DNA from: Bufo bufo | Lineage: Eukaryota > Chordata > Amphibia > Anura > Bufonidae | Direction of reading: 5' to 3' | DNA length: 64,000 bases | Assembly (NCBI RefSeq): GCF_905171765.1 | Contig: NC_053390.1 | Coordinates: 514,066,852 to 514,130,851, forward strand | Part shown: in pieces, positions 43,709 to 54,290 of the stretch | Layout of the letters: every line of letters begins with the position of its first letter | Position numbering within the stretch: the stretch's first letter is position 1 | The notes under the pieces: generated by a model | Told to the model about the DNA's origin: nothing | What the model saw: the letters and a program-made list of their open reading frames with translations, nothing else | The model's database searches: none | Program-made: the position numbers and the translations under genes

Positions 43709-43959
43709 TAGTTTAAAATCTGCCATAAATTCAGGAGTAGTATGAGCCTGAATTAGAAGTAATACCATCCAGAATAGTTAAAAAATCTGCCATAAATTCA
43801 GGAGTAGTTATGAACCTGAATTAGAAGAAATAGGATAAAAAACGCACATAAACTGATAAGCATAATGTTTATCAGTAAGTATTTTTGCACTGAACACAAA
43901 CATCCTTTGATAAACCTCCAAATTCAGCTGATCTCACTGTATATTTTAGCTAAGTAAAA

Positions 43960-44702
43960 ATGGGCAATTCTTATGGTAAGGAGGATCCCAAAAAGAAATT
44001 GAATTTTAAATTTAGAACTGAAAATCATGTTCTGAAAATCTGCTGCAAATCACTCTATGGTGAAACTGTCTCCTAAAAATGAATTGGGGGAAAGTCCAAA
44101 AATGTTTGTCCAGAGGTGTTTAGGTCCATTTTGTACTGATCCTTGGGTTGATAATATGTGTAAATGGACAGAAGGAATGAAATGTACTGACCCGTTCCCA
44201 AAAGAAGGGTCTTTTTCAGACTTTCATATGGCCATGATCAAGGGCCTATGTCTGAATGACATAGACACTTTTCCATGGTACAAAAGAGACCCTCACTGGA
44301 ATGAAATGTATATAAAAAAACTTGTGGCCAAGCATGGCTATCTGTGCAAAAGTTTTGGACTGACTTGTGCAGTTCAAACACAAGACAACCCCCCATTGTG
44401 ACTCCAACTCCTGTCCTACCCCCATATGTGCCATTGTACAGTCGGGTGATGGGATATGCGCACACTGGACTCTACCACAAGCTTCTGGCTTTACAGAACA
44501 TGTGGAACAAGTTTTGTCTGAGCATGCTAATCAGCCTATTGTGCAGTCTGCACAGCCCAGTAGAACAATATATGCAAGGGCATTAAAGATTCAAGGGCTG
44601 ACCAAAGACTCTAGCGGTCTATGGTTAAAGGGAGGAGTAGTATTGGATGGGAAGACACTTCCCAACCCCATGGACAATGAGTCCATTAATTCTGATGCCT
44701 AG
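43960..44702 (+). pseudogene. retroviral gag-like remnant
   Basis: An ATG at 43960 is followed by Gly-Asn-Ser, the pattern of an N-myristoylated matrix protein. The frame stops after about 33 codons, and a second frame (44057-44401) continues with matrix-like, Trp- and Cys-containing sequence to a TGA. Further open pieces extend to 44702. Several frame changes separate the pieces. No protease or polymerase sequence follows. Assignment rests on position after a primer binding site and on the start motif, so it is tentative. Confidence 0.45.
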
Positions 44703-45128
44703 AGACTTGCAGCAGATATAAGAAGAATAGGTAACTGGTTGAAGGAAATAGGAATATATATATACTTATGTTGTTGTTTTTCTCTTTATCATATATATCC
44801 TGGTGAGATGCTCCTGCTGGTTGATCGATCGGATCTCCCAGTGACGTGCAGATAATCACATCCTAATCGCAGCTCCCAGATACACAACGGATCAACCTAT
44901 GTCTTTGATGGAAAGGATGTCCAACTAAACGTTCATCGCCACGCCACACCTTACCACATCAGGACCTGCCTCAGAGTCAACTCCCCAAAGAATCGAACCG
45001 AAGGATGGAGCATCATCATGGAGGCAATAACACCCAAGGAGCACCACAATCGACGAGGGCAAGCTGAGGAAACCGAAGATTCAGCAAGAGACTCAAAGAA
45101 CACAGGGGACATATTACAGAGAGGAGGG
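44703..45128 (+). pseudogene. env-like C-terminal remnant
   Basis: An open stretch following the gag-like part has a hydrophobic, Cys-rich segment near 44745-44800 resembling a membrane anchor, then a hydrophilic tail open to the start of repeat B. It ends in a purine run (GAGAGGAGGGAA, 45119-45130), the position of a polypurine tract before a 3' LTR. One stop separates the hydrophobic part from the tail. Evidence is positional and weak at the sequence level. Confidence 0.35.
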
Positions 45129-45135
45129 AACTGTC

Positions 45136-45730
45136 GTGGAAAGTTTTATTAAGCATAGGATGACTATAGTAGACTTTCTTTTTGGCTTAGGAATGGTATG
45201 TAGGTTTATTTTCTATATGCCTCCCTGTGTAAGGTCTGACCTGATTACGGTTATGAGAGCGTGATCGGGTCAGGTCGTTGCAAGGGAAATTCTATAAATC
45301 AGCACTCTGGTCCCTACTCCCCATGTGAAAGCCGCCACCGTTGGTTTGAGAGGGATCTAATGGCTGCTGGCTCTGAGAGCAATGTTCTTAGTGAAAGCTA
45401 CCAGCGGATCCGCATCAGCAACGGTGGGGTATGGCAAACTGATGCAGGTCTCACTGAACCATGGGCGCCCCAACATTGGAACATTGGTTGGTGGGACTGG
45501 TGTCCATGTGAATGCTATATCACCTTTATTGGTCGACTCTGTTTTAAAAGACCTTCCTCAGGGACTAATCCCCCCTGTCGGAACCATGTCTAACAGAGAT
45601 TCACTGTGGGTCAGTAGCATATTTGTACCAGATTAAATAGATGTTGTCCGATTAGGGCCACATTTGTTTAAAAGAAGGCTGATTCATTTGGGAGCATTTG
45701 CTCATGTTCTGGGTGTGGTAGTGGATGGTG
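45136..45730. repeat. 595-bp inverted repeat B (LTR-like)
   Basis: Exact-length inverse of 41933-42527. A TATAAAT box is present at about 45290 on the + strand. The overlapping 110- and 84-codon frames here are mirrored in repeat A and are not called as genes. Confidence 0.9.
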
Positions 45731-45736
45731 AGTGTT

Positions 45737-46053
45737 TGAGCGCCACCCACCGCCACTCTCGGGGAATGTGTGCCTTCCAGGTCTAAAAAGAATTTCTATT
45801 GGTCAAGGCCTATCTATGTGTAGAGCTTGCATGCCTTCTCACTTTTCTTTTTTCTCTTTCTTCACTATGCAGGAGATTTTTTCCTACTGTGCGCCAAATT
45901 ACACAGAAGTTTTTTTTTATCTCCTTCATAGTCTTCAGTGTCTTCATGTGTCACACACACACGCACGATATATATATATATATATATATACATACATACA
46001 TACATACACACACACACACGGCCTTAGATGGAGGAAAACGTACAGTGATCCTG

Positions 46054-46091
<38 letters not shown>

Positions 46092-46695
46092 TTGGGATTA
46101 ATGGTTGGATTGAAAGGGATTTTCATAAATCGTTTGATACATCACAGATAAGACATATATTATACAAGCCTCATCTCTTATGCATGCAGCACATCGAATT
46201 AGCACGTAACACACCCTCTGCCAGTGCTGGACACAATAGCAGCATCTCTGAACAAAGGAGCTATTTAACATCTCACCTCACATACAATGAAACACACTAA
46301 GATAGCCCATTCAACTTGTTAGCATATAGAGGAAACCCTGTTCAATGTAAAATAGCTCTTTTGCAAGTATTGTATACAGCAGATACCAGCATTGTTTAAC
46401 AAAGTTTCAACTGTATTTTGACAACACATGTTTCCCAATGGCCTCTTTGGAAATACCAGGATTGTTCCAATTGGACCTTGAGAAACAATATGCGCCCGCC
46501 CCCAAAAAGCCCTATAAGTATGTGATGAAAAATAAAGATGTCAGATATTTAACAACCTAAGTTCGGTCTGGGCTGATATTTATCTCTCTGATCAGAAGCA
46601 AAGGGATATTCGTTGCACAGGGAAATATTCACGGGTTGGAGGTCTGATGCCTCATTTTATACCAGCATAAACCTGCCGGAAGAAAACCGCTAACA
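45737..46695. other. LTR-like and microsatellite sequence
   Basis: Non-coding. Begins TGTTTGAGCGCCACC, similar for 25 bases to the left end of the block. (TA)n and (CA)n/(CATA)n runs occupy 45950-46085. At 46490-46540 are CCTATAAG and AATAAAG on the + strand; on the - strand GGTATAAAATG lies near 46660. A 22-base segment at 46594-46616 is the inverse of 42791-42812. These are consistent with LTR parts. Confidence 0.45.
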
Positions 46696-46774
46696 GGCAT
46701 TAATCCGGATCCGGCCTTAAGCTAAACGTCGTTTCGGCGCATTACCAGATCCGACGTTTAGCTTTTTCTGAATA

Positions 46775-47071
46775 GTTACCATGGCTGCCAGGACGCTAAA
46801 GTCCTGTTTGCCATGGTAAAGTGTAGTGGGGAGCGGGGGAGCAGTATACTTACCGTGCGTGCGGCTCCCGGGCGCTTCAGAGTGACGTCAGGGCGCCCCA
46901 CGCGCATGGATGACGTGATCGCATGGATCACGTCATCCATGCACATGGGGCACCCTGACGTCACTCTGGAGCGCCCCGGGAGCCGCACGGATGGTAAGTA
47001 TACTGCTCCCCCGCTCCCCACTACTGCTATGGCAAACAGGACTTTAATAGCGTCCTGGGTGCCATAGTAAC
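46775..47071. repeat. 297-bp palindrome with CRE motifs
   Basis: Arms pair from GTTACCATGGCTGCCAGGAC (46775) to the right edge at 47071, with the centre near 46925 (GATGACGTGATC...). TGACGTCA appears in both arms. It is part of the MITE. Confidence 0.92.
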
Positions 47072-47206
47072 ACTGAACGCATTTTGAAGACGGATCCATC
47101 TTCAAATGCTTTCAGTTCACTTGCGGTGTTACGGATCCGGCGGGCACTTCCGGCAAATGGAGTACACGACGGATCCGGACAACGCAAGTGTGAAAGAGGC
47201 ATTAGA

Positions 47207-48108
47207 TATGTTATGCGCCATTCGATCTATATAGTAGTCTTATCACAGATGTACAACAAAATTCCTCAATTTTAGAGTGACCATTATGATAATTACCTTC
47301 CTAAACAGTAGTTCTCCTTCTAAAACAGGATTAAAGATATGGTTATTAGCTGCTTACCTGTGCCGCTGGAGGTAGAGGAGATGCTGATAGGGTGCAAAGA
47401 TGGGGGCCTATGGCCGCCGAGACGTGCATTGGTGCATAAACGCCAGGACGGTCCTTGCTTTTTTGAAGGAGCCATGAGACCGGCATGCAGTGGCATCGTG
47501 GGCGGGACGTGCAGGCAAGTTCGCGTTCGTGAAAGCGGAAGTGAAGATAAGTGGAACGCACCGCTAGAATGGTGGTGCGTTCCACCAGCTGGAAATGACG
47601 GAAGTGGAGGTAGGTGGAGCGCACCGCTCGTATCGGGGTGCGTTCCACCGGCCGGAAGGAGGTGGTACACTGGAGGTGGGTCAAGCTTGCGTTCCCCAGG
47701 GATACACTGTGTAGGTAGCAGTAAGTCACAAAAAGAGGGGATAATGAGACTTAGGTAATTGACAGTAATAGCAAACTAGACAGAGCTGCCACTAAGTCGG
47801 CTTATAGGTATAGGATTAGTATAAGTAAAAAGGATACCCCCTGTGGCACTGGGTATAGCTTCATATTCATGGAGCCTGAAGGGAATTAAAAAGAGGTGAT
47901 ATTAGAATATTATGAAATATCATAATCCTTGTGATAATAGAGCATCATGGTCAGATGTTAGAGGGGACCACCAAGTACAGTATTGCCAAATTATTGAAAT
48001 GCATTTATAATCCACTGTTCCACGGAAATCCATATAGTTGCCGTCCGGATGAAGAGTTTTATTAAATAAAGGCCTGTACCTCGTATTGCCTGTTTAGTCC
48101 TTTTGGCG
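47207..48108 (-). other. PLE 2 3' non-coding region with two hairpins
   Basis: Downstream of the PLE 2 stop codon. Two similar hairpins, 62 bp apart, lie at 47551-47585 (GTGGAACGCACC arm) and 47613-47649 (GGTGGAGCGCACC arm). No coding sequence recognised. Confidence 0.55.
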
Positions 48109-50349
48109 TCATAGTTTGTAAGGTGTGGATCCAGAACGCCTGCCATGTTTCAGCATCTTGGATCGATCACCGCCTGTCCTGGATGTTGGAATGTATTCAA
48201 TTATTTGGAATTTTAATTGGGAGATCCTATGTTGCGCCTCATTGAAGTGGTATGGGAGTGGTAGCAATAGATTTTGTCGTCGTATTGTTGACTTGTGTTG
48301 GCAAACTCTATCTCTTATTGATTGAGTCGTTTCCCCTACATACATAAGGCCGCAGGGGCATTTGATAGTGTACACTATGAAATCGGTATCACAGGTAAAA
48401 TAGCCTTGGATTTTGATGTATTTACCTGTATGGGGATGGGAAATGGTTGATCCTCTTTGTATGTTTGTGCACTGTGCGCAGTGTAGACATGGCAAGATGC
48501 CCGTTCTGTGTGTATTCAGGAGAGTTTGTCTTGGTGAAAGTTTGGATGGTCCTATATCTGCCCTCACAAGAAAATCTCTGAGGTTTTTTGGCCTTTGGTT
48601 GCATGGGAGTATTGGATTTTTAAATTCATCTACTTCAGGATATGCTTTATGGAGAAGAGGCCAGTGGGATTTGATTATGTTGACTACCTTCCTGGTACTG
48701 GGATGGAACTTGTGGACAAAGGGAATGCGCTTCACTACCGGATTCCATTTGTTTTTGGTGTCTGGGGTTCTCAGTGTATTTTGGGGGTAACCTCTTTCTC
48801 GGAACCTATTCTTAATTTCTGTTTCTCGTTTCTTTCTTATGATGGGGTCAGTGACTATGGATTGTACACGACTAAGTTGGGAACCTAGAAGTGTTTTCAT
48901 TGTGGTGGAAGGATGGAAGCTAGTGAAGTGTAATAGGTTGTTCCTATCCGTAGGTTTACTAAAGAGGTCAGTAGTGAGATGTCCAGAGGAGTCTATGTGT
49001 ATCATTGTGTCCAGAAAGCTGATTGTTGTTTTGTCGTAATGTAGGGTAAAGTTTAGTTCCGGGTAAATATTATTGAGGTATTTATGAAATTGTGTGAGTT
49101 TTTCAAGGGGTCCCTGCCAGATACAGAATACGTAGTCTATGTAACGTTTCCATAGGCGACTGTGTTGTTGAAAAAGTTAGTTATTGTAGATATATGATTC
49201 TTCGACGTCTGCCATATAACAGTTGGCATAAGGGGGGGCCACATTGGACCCCATGGCCGTCCCCTGTATCTGCATGTAAAATGTGTCCTGAAATAAAAAG
49301 AAATTATTCTGAAGAATAATTTTTAGTAGGTCACTACTGAGGGAAATGATCTTGTTGTCTTGTAGTTTGTCGACTAGCAGTTTATGTACTGCTGCGATGC
49401 CTTTTTGATGTTGAATGGATATATACAGACTTGTAACGTCCCATGTGACTAAAAAGCTTTCTGAGGGGAGTGGTCCTAAATTCTGGATGATTTCAAGGAA
49501 TGACCAAGTGTCTAATAAAAAAGATCTGGTTTGTTTCACTAGTGGGGTTAGGATTTTTTCCAGAAATATGGCGAGTGGGGATAGTAGTGAGTCCGTAGAG
49601 GCCACTATGGGACGTCCTGGAGGATTGGTCAGGTCTTTATGGATTTTTGGTAAGATATAGAACACTGGAGTGATTGGATGGGATTTAGTGAGGAAGTTGG
49701 CAGTTTTGGTGTCTATAGTGTTTTGAGTTTGGTAATATATAAGAGTGTCCTGTATGGTTTTAGTGATGGATGAAGAGGGGTTGCTTTTAAGTTCCTTGTA
49801 GACTGATATGTCCTGTAACTGTCGTTGGATCTCTGCTACGTATTTAGACTTATCCATCACCACCAATGCTCCTCCCTTGTCAGCTGGTTTCAGTATTAGT
49901 TGTTTGGATTCCTTTAAAGTTAAAAGCGCCTGTCTTTCCGTGTTAGTGAGGTTATTTTTATATTTGTATTTGCCTCTACGTGTGTCCTGTTTGAATAACT
50001 CAATGTCCCTCTGGATTAATTCTATAAATGTTTCTATCGCTGGGTATAGTTTTGGTGGAGAGAATGTGCTTTTATTACGTAGGCCCAGTTCTGTGATTGA
50101 TATTTTAGTTGGAACTTCCTGTGTGGTTCTGAGGGTTTCTTTAGAGAAATGTGCCCTGAGGCGGACATTTCTAGAGAACCGCTGTAGGTCTAAGTCTAGC
50201 TGAAAGGTATCCAGATGGTATGAAGGACACAAGGATAATCCTTTCTGTAACAGTTCCAATTCAGCTGGACTTAATGATTCCGAGGAGATGTTAATCACCA
50301 GTGAATGTGTGGCTGTGCTTGGTATATCTACCTGGGAGCGAGTTGTCAT
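48109..50349 (-). pseudogene. PLE 2 reverse transcriptase / GIY-YIG protein, one stop and a mutated active site
   Basis: Start ATG at 50349 (MTTRSQVD). PLE N-terminal region LLQKGLSLCPSYHLDTFQ, then KPADKGGALVVMDKSKY and FYILPKIHKD, then RT palm motifs VTWDVTSLYISI and QIQGTAMGSNVAPPYAN. A TAA at 49177 interrupts the frame. Beyond it the RT active-site box reads RYIDYVF, so the second Asp of YIDD has become Tyr. The C-terminal part has SFLDTMIHID, the linker, a Cys-rich CLHCAQC segment and the GIY-YIG domain (VYTIKCPCGLMYVGETT), ending at 48109. One reading frame otherwise runs the full length of about 746 codons. The nuclease looks whole; the polymerase is dead. Confidence 0.92.
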
Positions 50350-50436
50350 TGTAGAACTCTGGTGACCACCGACGTCCCCGCCTCGTTGTCCTCGATTGAT
50401 ACCTCTGGTCCTACGTGGATCATGTCTACCGATTCT

Positions 50437-50727
50437 GTCATTCACCCTGACAGATTCAGAGAGGATCTGCAGAGAAAAATGGCACAAAATTACTGAGTGA
50501 AGGGTTTGAATACTTAGGCAAATGCAATATTTTAGCTTTTCCCTTTTGATAACTTAACAAGGATTTCAAACATTCTGTTTTTAAGTTCTCATTATGGGGT
50601 ACTGAGGGCAGAATTATAGGGAAAAATTTAAACTTTTTTTCATTTTAGCACAAGGGCACAACAAAATGCATTTTGTTTGCTTATCATCTCAGGAAGGATT
50701 AAAATTACAGATATTCCCTATGTATAG
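50437..50727 (+). mobile_element. old Tc1-like element, fragment 5 of 5
   Basis: GTCATTCACCCTGACAGATT continues fragment 4 after the PLE 2 duplication. ACTGAGTGAAGGGTTTGAAT is the element's 3' untranslated sequence and the rest is its right terminal repeat. The exact end is uncertain. Confidence 0.82.
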
Positions 50728-50731
50728 GTAT

Positions 50732-51571
50732 TAGAGATGTGCAAATTTTTCACAAATTCAATTCAGATGGTTCGCCGAATTTCCCAAAAAGATTTATTTT
50801 GATCCGAATTTCTTTATGACGAACTGCAGACAGCCTGTATGTTGGTGTAGAACACTGTGCATTGCAAAAACATCCATAGGGAGTGTGCTGTGGTATGGAA
50901 ACAATACTGTGAGTCAATATGACATGCAGATGACAGGCGTCACTCTTAATATCACTTCACGCTTCACTTATTTGGGCAGTTACAGGGCCAAAACTGACCA
51001 ATTAACTCAAGTGTGAACTCAGCCTTACAGGTCAATGTTAGCGCTAGGTATGAAGAACAATGCAGTGGCCCAAGATTCTACTATAGGGTGAAAGAGCGCA
51101 CTCCTTTTACACCATCGTTAGCTGATTCCACAAAGATTTCTACAGAACCTGTTCTGTTACACGCTGATATAAGTAGTGTCCCCCTGAAAGAGTGGAGAGG
51201 GTGTCAGCAGTAAATTTGGGTTGACGTCACTGTTTATTTTGTCCTTCTTCTCATCCATCATAAGAACAACCCCCAAAAAATGCATCCAGTCTTTTGAGCA
51301 TACGCCTTCACATGGTCAGCATTTAGTCAGTAATCCATCAGTATTGCAAAGGCCAAAAAAAAAACAGGAGTGGATCCAAAACAGAGATGACACGTGATTG
51401 GAAAGTTTGCATGTCTTCTATGTTTTGTAATCACTCCTGCTTTTGGCTTCCAAATCATGAACAAATCCTGATTAAAAAAAAGGACAATATGATACAGGCC
51501 TTACGGAAGCTCCAAAGAAGGGATCCGTTACATTTCTCATTTTTCCGTCCTTCTGACATAAGAAGGTTAAA
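50732..51571 (-). mobile_element. 3' end of a second array-bearing hAT element
   Basis: Terminal TAGAGATGTGCAAATTT at 50732, then sequence that is the inverse of about 13080-13560 (GCGCACTCCTTTTACACC; AGCTGATTCCACAAAGATTT; CACGTGATTGG). Together with the 51-bp array beyond it, this is the 3' part of a hAT copy in opposite orientation to the first. Its transposase would lie past the PLE insertion at 53.2 kb. Confidence 0.6.
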
Positions 51572-51918
51572 ATAACATAGTAACATAGTAACATAGTACA
51601 TAAAGTCGAAAAAAGACATTTGTCCATGTAGTCCGGCCTGTCATCCTGCAAGTTGATCCAGAGGAAGGCAAAAAAACCCTGTGAGGTAGAAGCCAATTGT
51701 CCTCATTTTAGGGGAATAAAAAATTCCTTCCCGACTCCAATCAGGCAATCAGAATATCTCCCTGGATCAACGACCCCTTTCTAGTAGCTATATCCTGTAA
51801 TATTATTACGCTCCAGAAACACATCCAGGCCCCTCTTGAATTCCTTTATTGAACTCACCATCACCACCTCCTCAGGCAGAGAGTTCCATAGTCTCACTGC
51901 TCTTACCGTAAAGAGGAG
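51572..51918 (-). mobile_element. truncated LINE-like repeat with 8-bp tail
   Basis: AACATAGT is repeated three times at 51572-51596, the simple-repeat 3' tail seen on CR1/L2/Rex-type LINEs read on the - strand. The body includes GTCATCCTGCAAGTTGATCC and AATTCCTTCCCGACTCCAAT. It interrupts the hAT sequence next to the array. Clade assignment is from memory of the family, not a search. Confidence 0.65.
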
Positions 51919-53204
51919 TCAACACAGTGGCCCAGTAACAAAGTGGTGAGGGGGCAACCGCATGAGAAGTCAACACACTGGCCCAGTGAGAGAGTGCTAA
52001 AGGTGGCAACAGCATGAGGAGTCAACATAGTGGCCCAGTGACAGAGTGGTGAGGTGGCAACCACATGAAGAGTCAACACAGTGGCCTAGTGACAAAGTGG
52101 TGAGGGTGGCAACAGCATGAGGAGTCAACACAGTGGCCCAGTGACAGAGTGGTGAGGGTGGAAACAGCATGAGGAGTTAACACAGTGGCCCAGTGATAGG
52201 GTGGTAAGGTGGCAACAGCATGAGGAGTCAACACAGTGGCCAAGTGACAAAGTGGTGAGGTTGCAACAGCATGAGGAGTCAACACAGTGGCCCAGTGACA
52301 GAGTGGTGATGGTGCAACAGCATGAGGAGTCAATACAGTGGCCCAGTGACAGCGTGGTGAGGTGGCAACAGCATGAGGAGTCAACACAGTGGCCCAGTGA
52401 CAGAGTGGTGAGGGTGGAAACTGCATGAAAATTCAACACAGTGGCCAATGACAGAGTGGTGAGGTGTCAACAGAATGAGGAGTCAACACAGTGGCCCAGT
52501 GACAGAGTGGTCAGGGTGGTAACAGAATGAGGAGTCAGCACAGTGGCCCAGTGACAGAGTGGTGATGGTGGCAACAGCATGAGGAGTCAATACAGTGGCC
52601 CAGTGACAGAGTGGTGAGGTGGCAACAGCATGAGGAGTCAACACAGTGGTCCAGTGACAGAGTGGTGAGGGTGGCAACTGCATGAAGAGTCAACACAGTG
52701 GCCCAATGACATAGTGGTGAGGGGGCAACAGCATAAGGAGTCAACACAGTTGCCCAGTGTCAAAGTGGTGAGGTGGCAACAGCATGAGGAGTCAACACAG
52801 TGGCCCAGTGACAGAGTGGTGATGGTGCAACAGCATGAGGAGTCAATACAGTGGCCCAGTGACAGCGTGGTGAGGTGGCAACAGCATGAGGAGTCAACAC
52901 AGTGGCCCAGTGACAGAGTGGTGAGGGTGGCAACTGCATGAAAATTCAACACAGTGGCCAATGACAGAGTGGTGAGGTGTCAACAGAATGAGGAGTCAAC
53001 ACAGTGGCCCAGTGACAGAGTGGTCAGGGTGGTAACAGCATGAGGAGTCAGCACAGTGGCCCAGTGACAGAGTGGTGATGGTGGCAACAGCATGAGGAGT
53101 CAATACAGTGGCCCAGTGACAGAGTGGTGAGGTGTCAACAGAATGAGGAGTCAACACAGTGGCCCAGTGACAGAGTGGTCAGGGTGGTAACAGCATGAGG
53201 AGTC
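51905..53204 (-). repeat. 51-bp tandem array, reverse orientation
   Basis: About 25 units of AGTCAACACAGTGGCCCAGT, GACAGAGTGGTGAGGTGGCA and ACAGCATGAGG. The reverse complement (CCTCATGCTGTTGCCACCTC) aligns with the 10150-12098 array. A 510-bp block (about 52200-52700) is duplicated at 52740-53200 with the same variant units, so the array grew partly by block duplication. Confidence 0.93.
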
Positions 53205-53940
53205 TACATTTGCTAACTAGTGGTCCCTAGGGACCTATTTACGTTTTTGGATCCAGTAATGTTTTTTCTTTTAAAACTTCACTTTTATTTCATTATTTTA
53301 ATAGATACAATCCTCTTATTCGAATATTTATATTATTACTATGTCACAGACATGTTTAAAACTATCAGTAATGCGGAATATCTCTAAATTCTTTACTCTT
53401 GGTGATATATATTCTTATGTTGGTGCATATCATTTATTGCGACCTTCTTAATAGATGGCTCTTTCTTCCTTCCTATTCATGTGTGGCAGCTATTTTGAAC
53501 AGGGGAAAGGGAGTGGGAATTGGGAGAGGGGGACAATGGGGAGGAGGGAGGGTGGGGAGATATTGTCTATTACCCTCGCTATTGGGACGATACGCTAGAG
53601 GAGCGTCAGAGTCTATTAGCTATTACTATTCCCTTATATATAGGGACATGTATCATGCTATTGCACTAGTGGTAACACCTATTATTTTTCTTTATTGAGA
53701 CGTTCCTCCTCTCACTTTTTATCCGTCACTCTCTATCTCCTATATACGTTCCTCCTCTCACTTCATATCAGTCCATCTCCATCTCCTATGCGCTTTTAAT
53801 AGCCACTGCCTCCTATACTATCTGCATCTATTCAGGTCTAAGCTCTGTAGGTCGCTGCTACTATAGCATTTTCTTTATTGACACTGTTAATAGATCTTTT
53901 CCGCATATCACTGCCTAAAAAACACTAACTCTCACACGCC

Positions 53941-53992
53941 CTGCATCCCGACATGTTTCGCTGTTACACAGCGTCTTCAGGGGATAATGCAG
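53941..53992 (-). ncRNA. hammerhead-like motif of PLE 3
   Basis: On the - strand: CTGCATTATCCC, CTGAAGA, C, GCTG-TGTAA-CAGC, GAAA, CATGTC, GGGATGCAG. The flanks CTGCA/TGCAG and TCCC/GGGA pair as stem I. Stem III is ACA/UGU with no loop, so dimer action would be needed. One extra base precedes stem II. Cleavage is predicted after the C before GGGATGCAG. Confidence 0.5.
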
Positions 53993-54059
53993 GTGTGAGT
54001 GTTGGGGGCGGGGTCCAGCCTTTGAAGGCTCGCTTTGGGTCACATGCTTTCAGCTTCCA

Positions 54060-54290
54060 ATCGCTTACTAGTACGTCATGCCTCTATGTGTCTCTAATTC
54101 ACACCCTCTTTTTTAATTGGCTCCCCTCCGTCATGTGTTGGTGACTCACAGACACGCATCACGTCACTTGGATCGTAGTGTACGGCATTATGATTTCGTC
54201 ACGCCCTCTTTTTCAATTCGCTCCGGTCCCTCATGTGATCGTGACTTGCATTTGCATGTTACGTCACTGTGGTCATGTTTCGCTGCGTTG
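54060..54290 (-). promoter_or_regulatory. CRE/CCAAT promoter-like module of PLE 3
   Basis: ACGTCA half-sites at about 54073, 54163 and 54260 with ATTGGCTCC (CCAAT inverse) near 54116. In element orientation the module lies just upstream of the HHR-like motif, as in the fragment at 12.1-12.7 kb. In tandem copies it would drive the next copy. Confidence 0.4.

Larger units (their letters stand above)
41925..46695. mobile_element. rearranged endogenous retrovirus-like block
   Basis: Bounded by GGCAT (41920-41924 and 46696-46700), with TG at its left end and CA at its right end, as expected for integrase-mediated insertion. Inside, in order: a 595-bp repeat A, a tRNA-Leu-type primer binding site, a leader, an unrelated poly(A) retro-insert, a gag-like remnant with a myristoylation-type start, an env-like tail, a polypurine run, the 595-bp repeat B inverted relative to A, and LTR-like sequence. 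Pol is missing. Repeats that should be direct LTRs are inverted, so the block is rearranged. Old and non-functional. Confidence 0.6.
41638..47206. mobile_element. palindromic MITE split by a retrovirus-like insertion
   Basis: Left GGCTCTTTTACACTTGCGTT (41638) and right inverse of CCTCTTTCACACTTGCGTTG (about 47206). Parts 41638-41924 and 46701-47206 join across the 5-bp duplication GGCAT into one palindromic repeat. The right part holds a 297-bp palindrome. TTAG occurs at both outer edges and may be its target site. It sits in the 3' region of PLE 2. Confidence 0.7.
41187..50422 (-). mobile_element. Penelope-like element 2
   Basis: PLE on the - strand flanked by the 14-bp duplication TGTCTACCGATTCT. 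Its 5' end (50422) lies only 73 nt before the first ATG, so it is 5'-truncated. Coding spans 50349-48109. The 3' region (48108-47207 and 41637-41187) is split by a MITE that itself holds a retrovirus-like block. The extreme 3' end is T-rich on the + strand (an A tail on -). An HHR-like motif is at 41327-41371. Confidence 0.85.

Noticed and set aside
45261..45636. Overlapping 110- and 84-codon frames mirrored at 42027-42402
   Set aside because: They are conserved only because the 595-bp repeats are near-identical. Two overlapping frames cannot be told apart and no family was recognised.
46318..46617. Separate 300-bp solo LTR (TGTTAGCA...TTGCACA)
   Set aside because: It has TATA and AATAAA boxes, but no target duplication flanks it and it lies within the larger retrovirus-like block.
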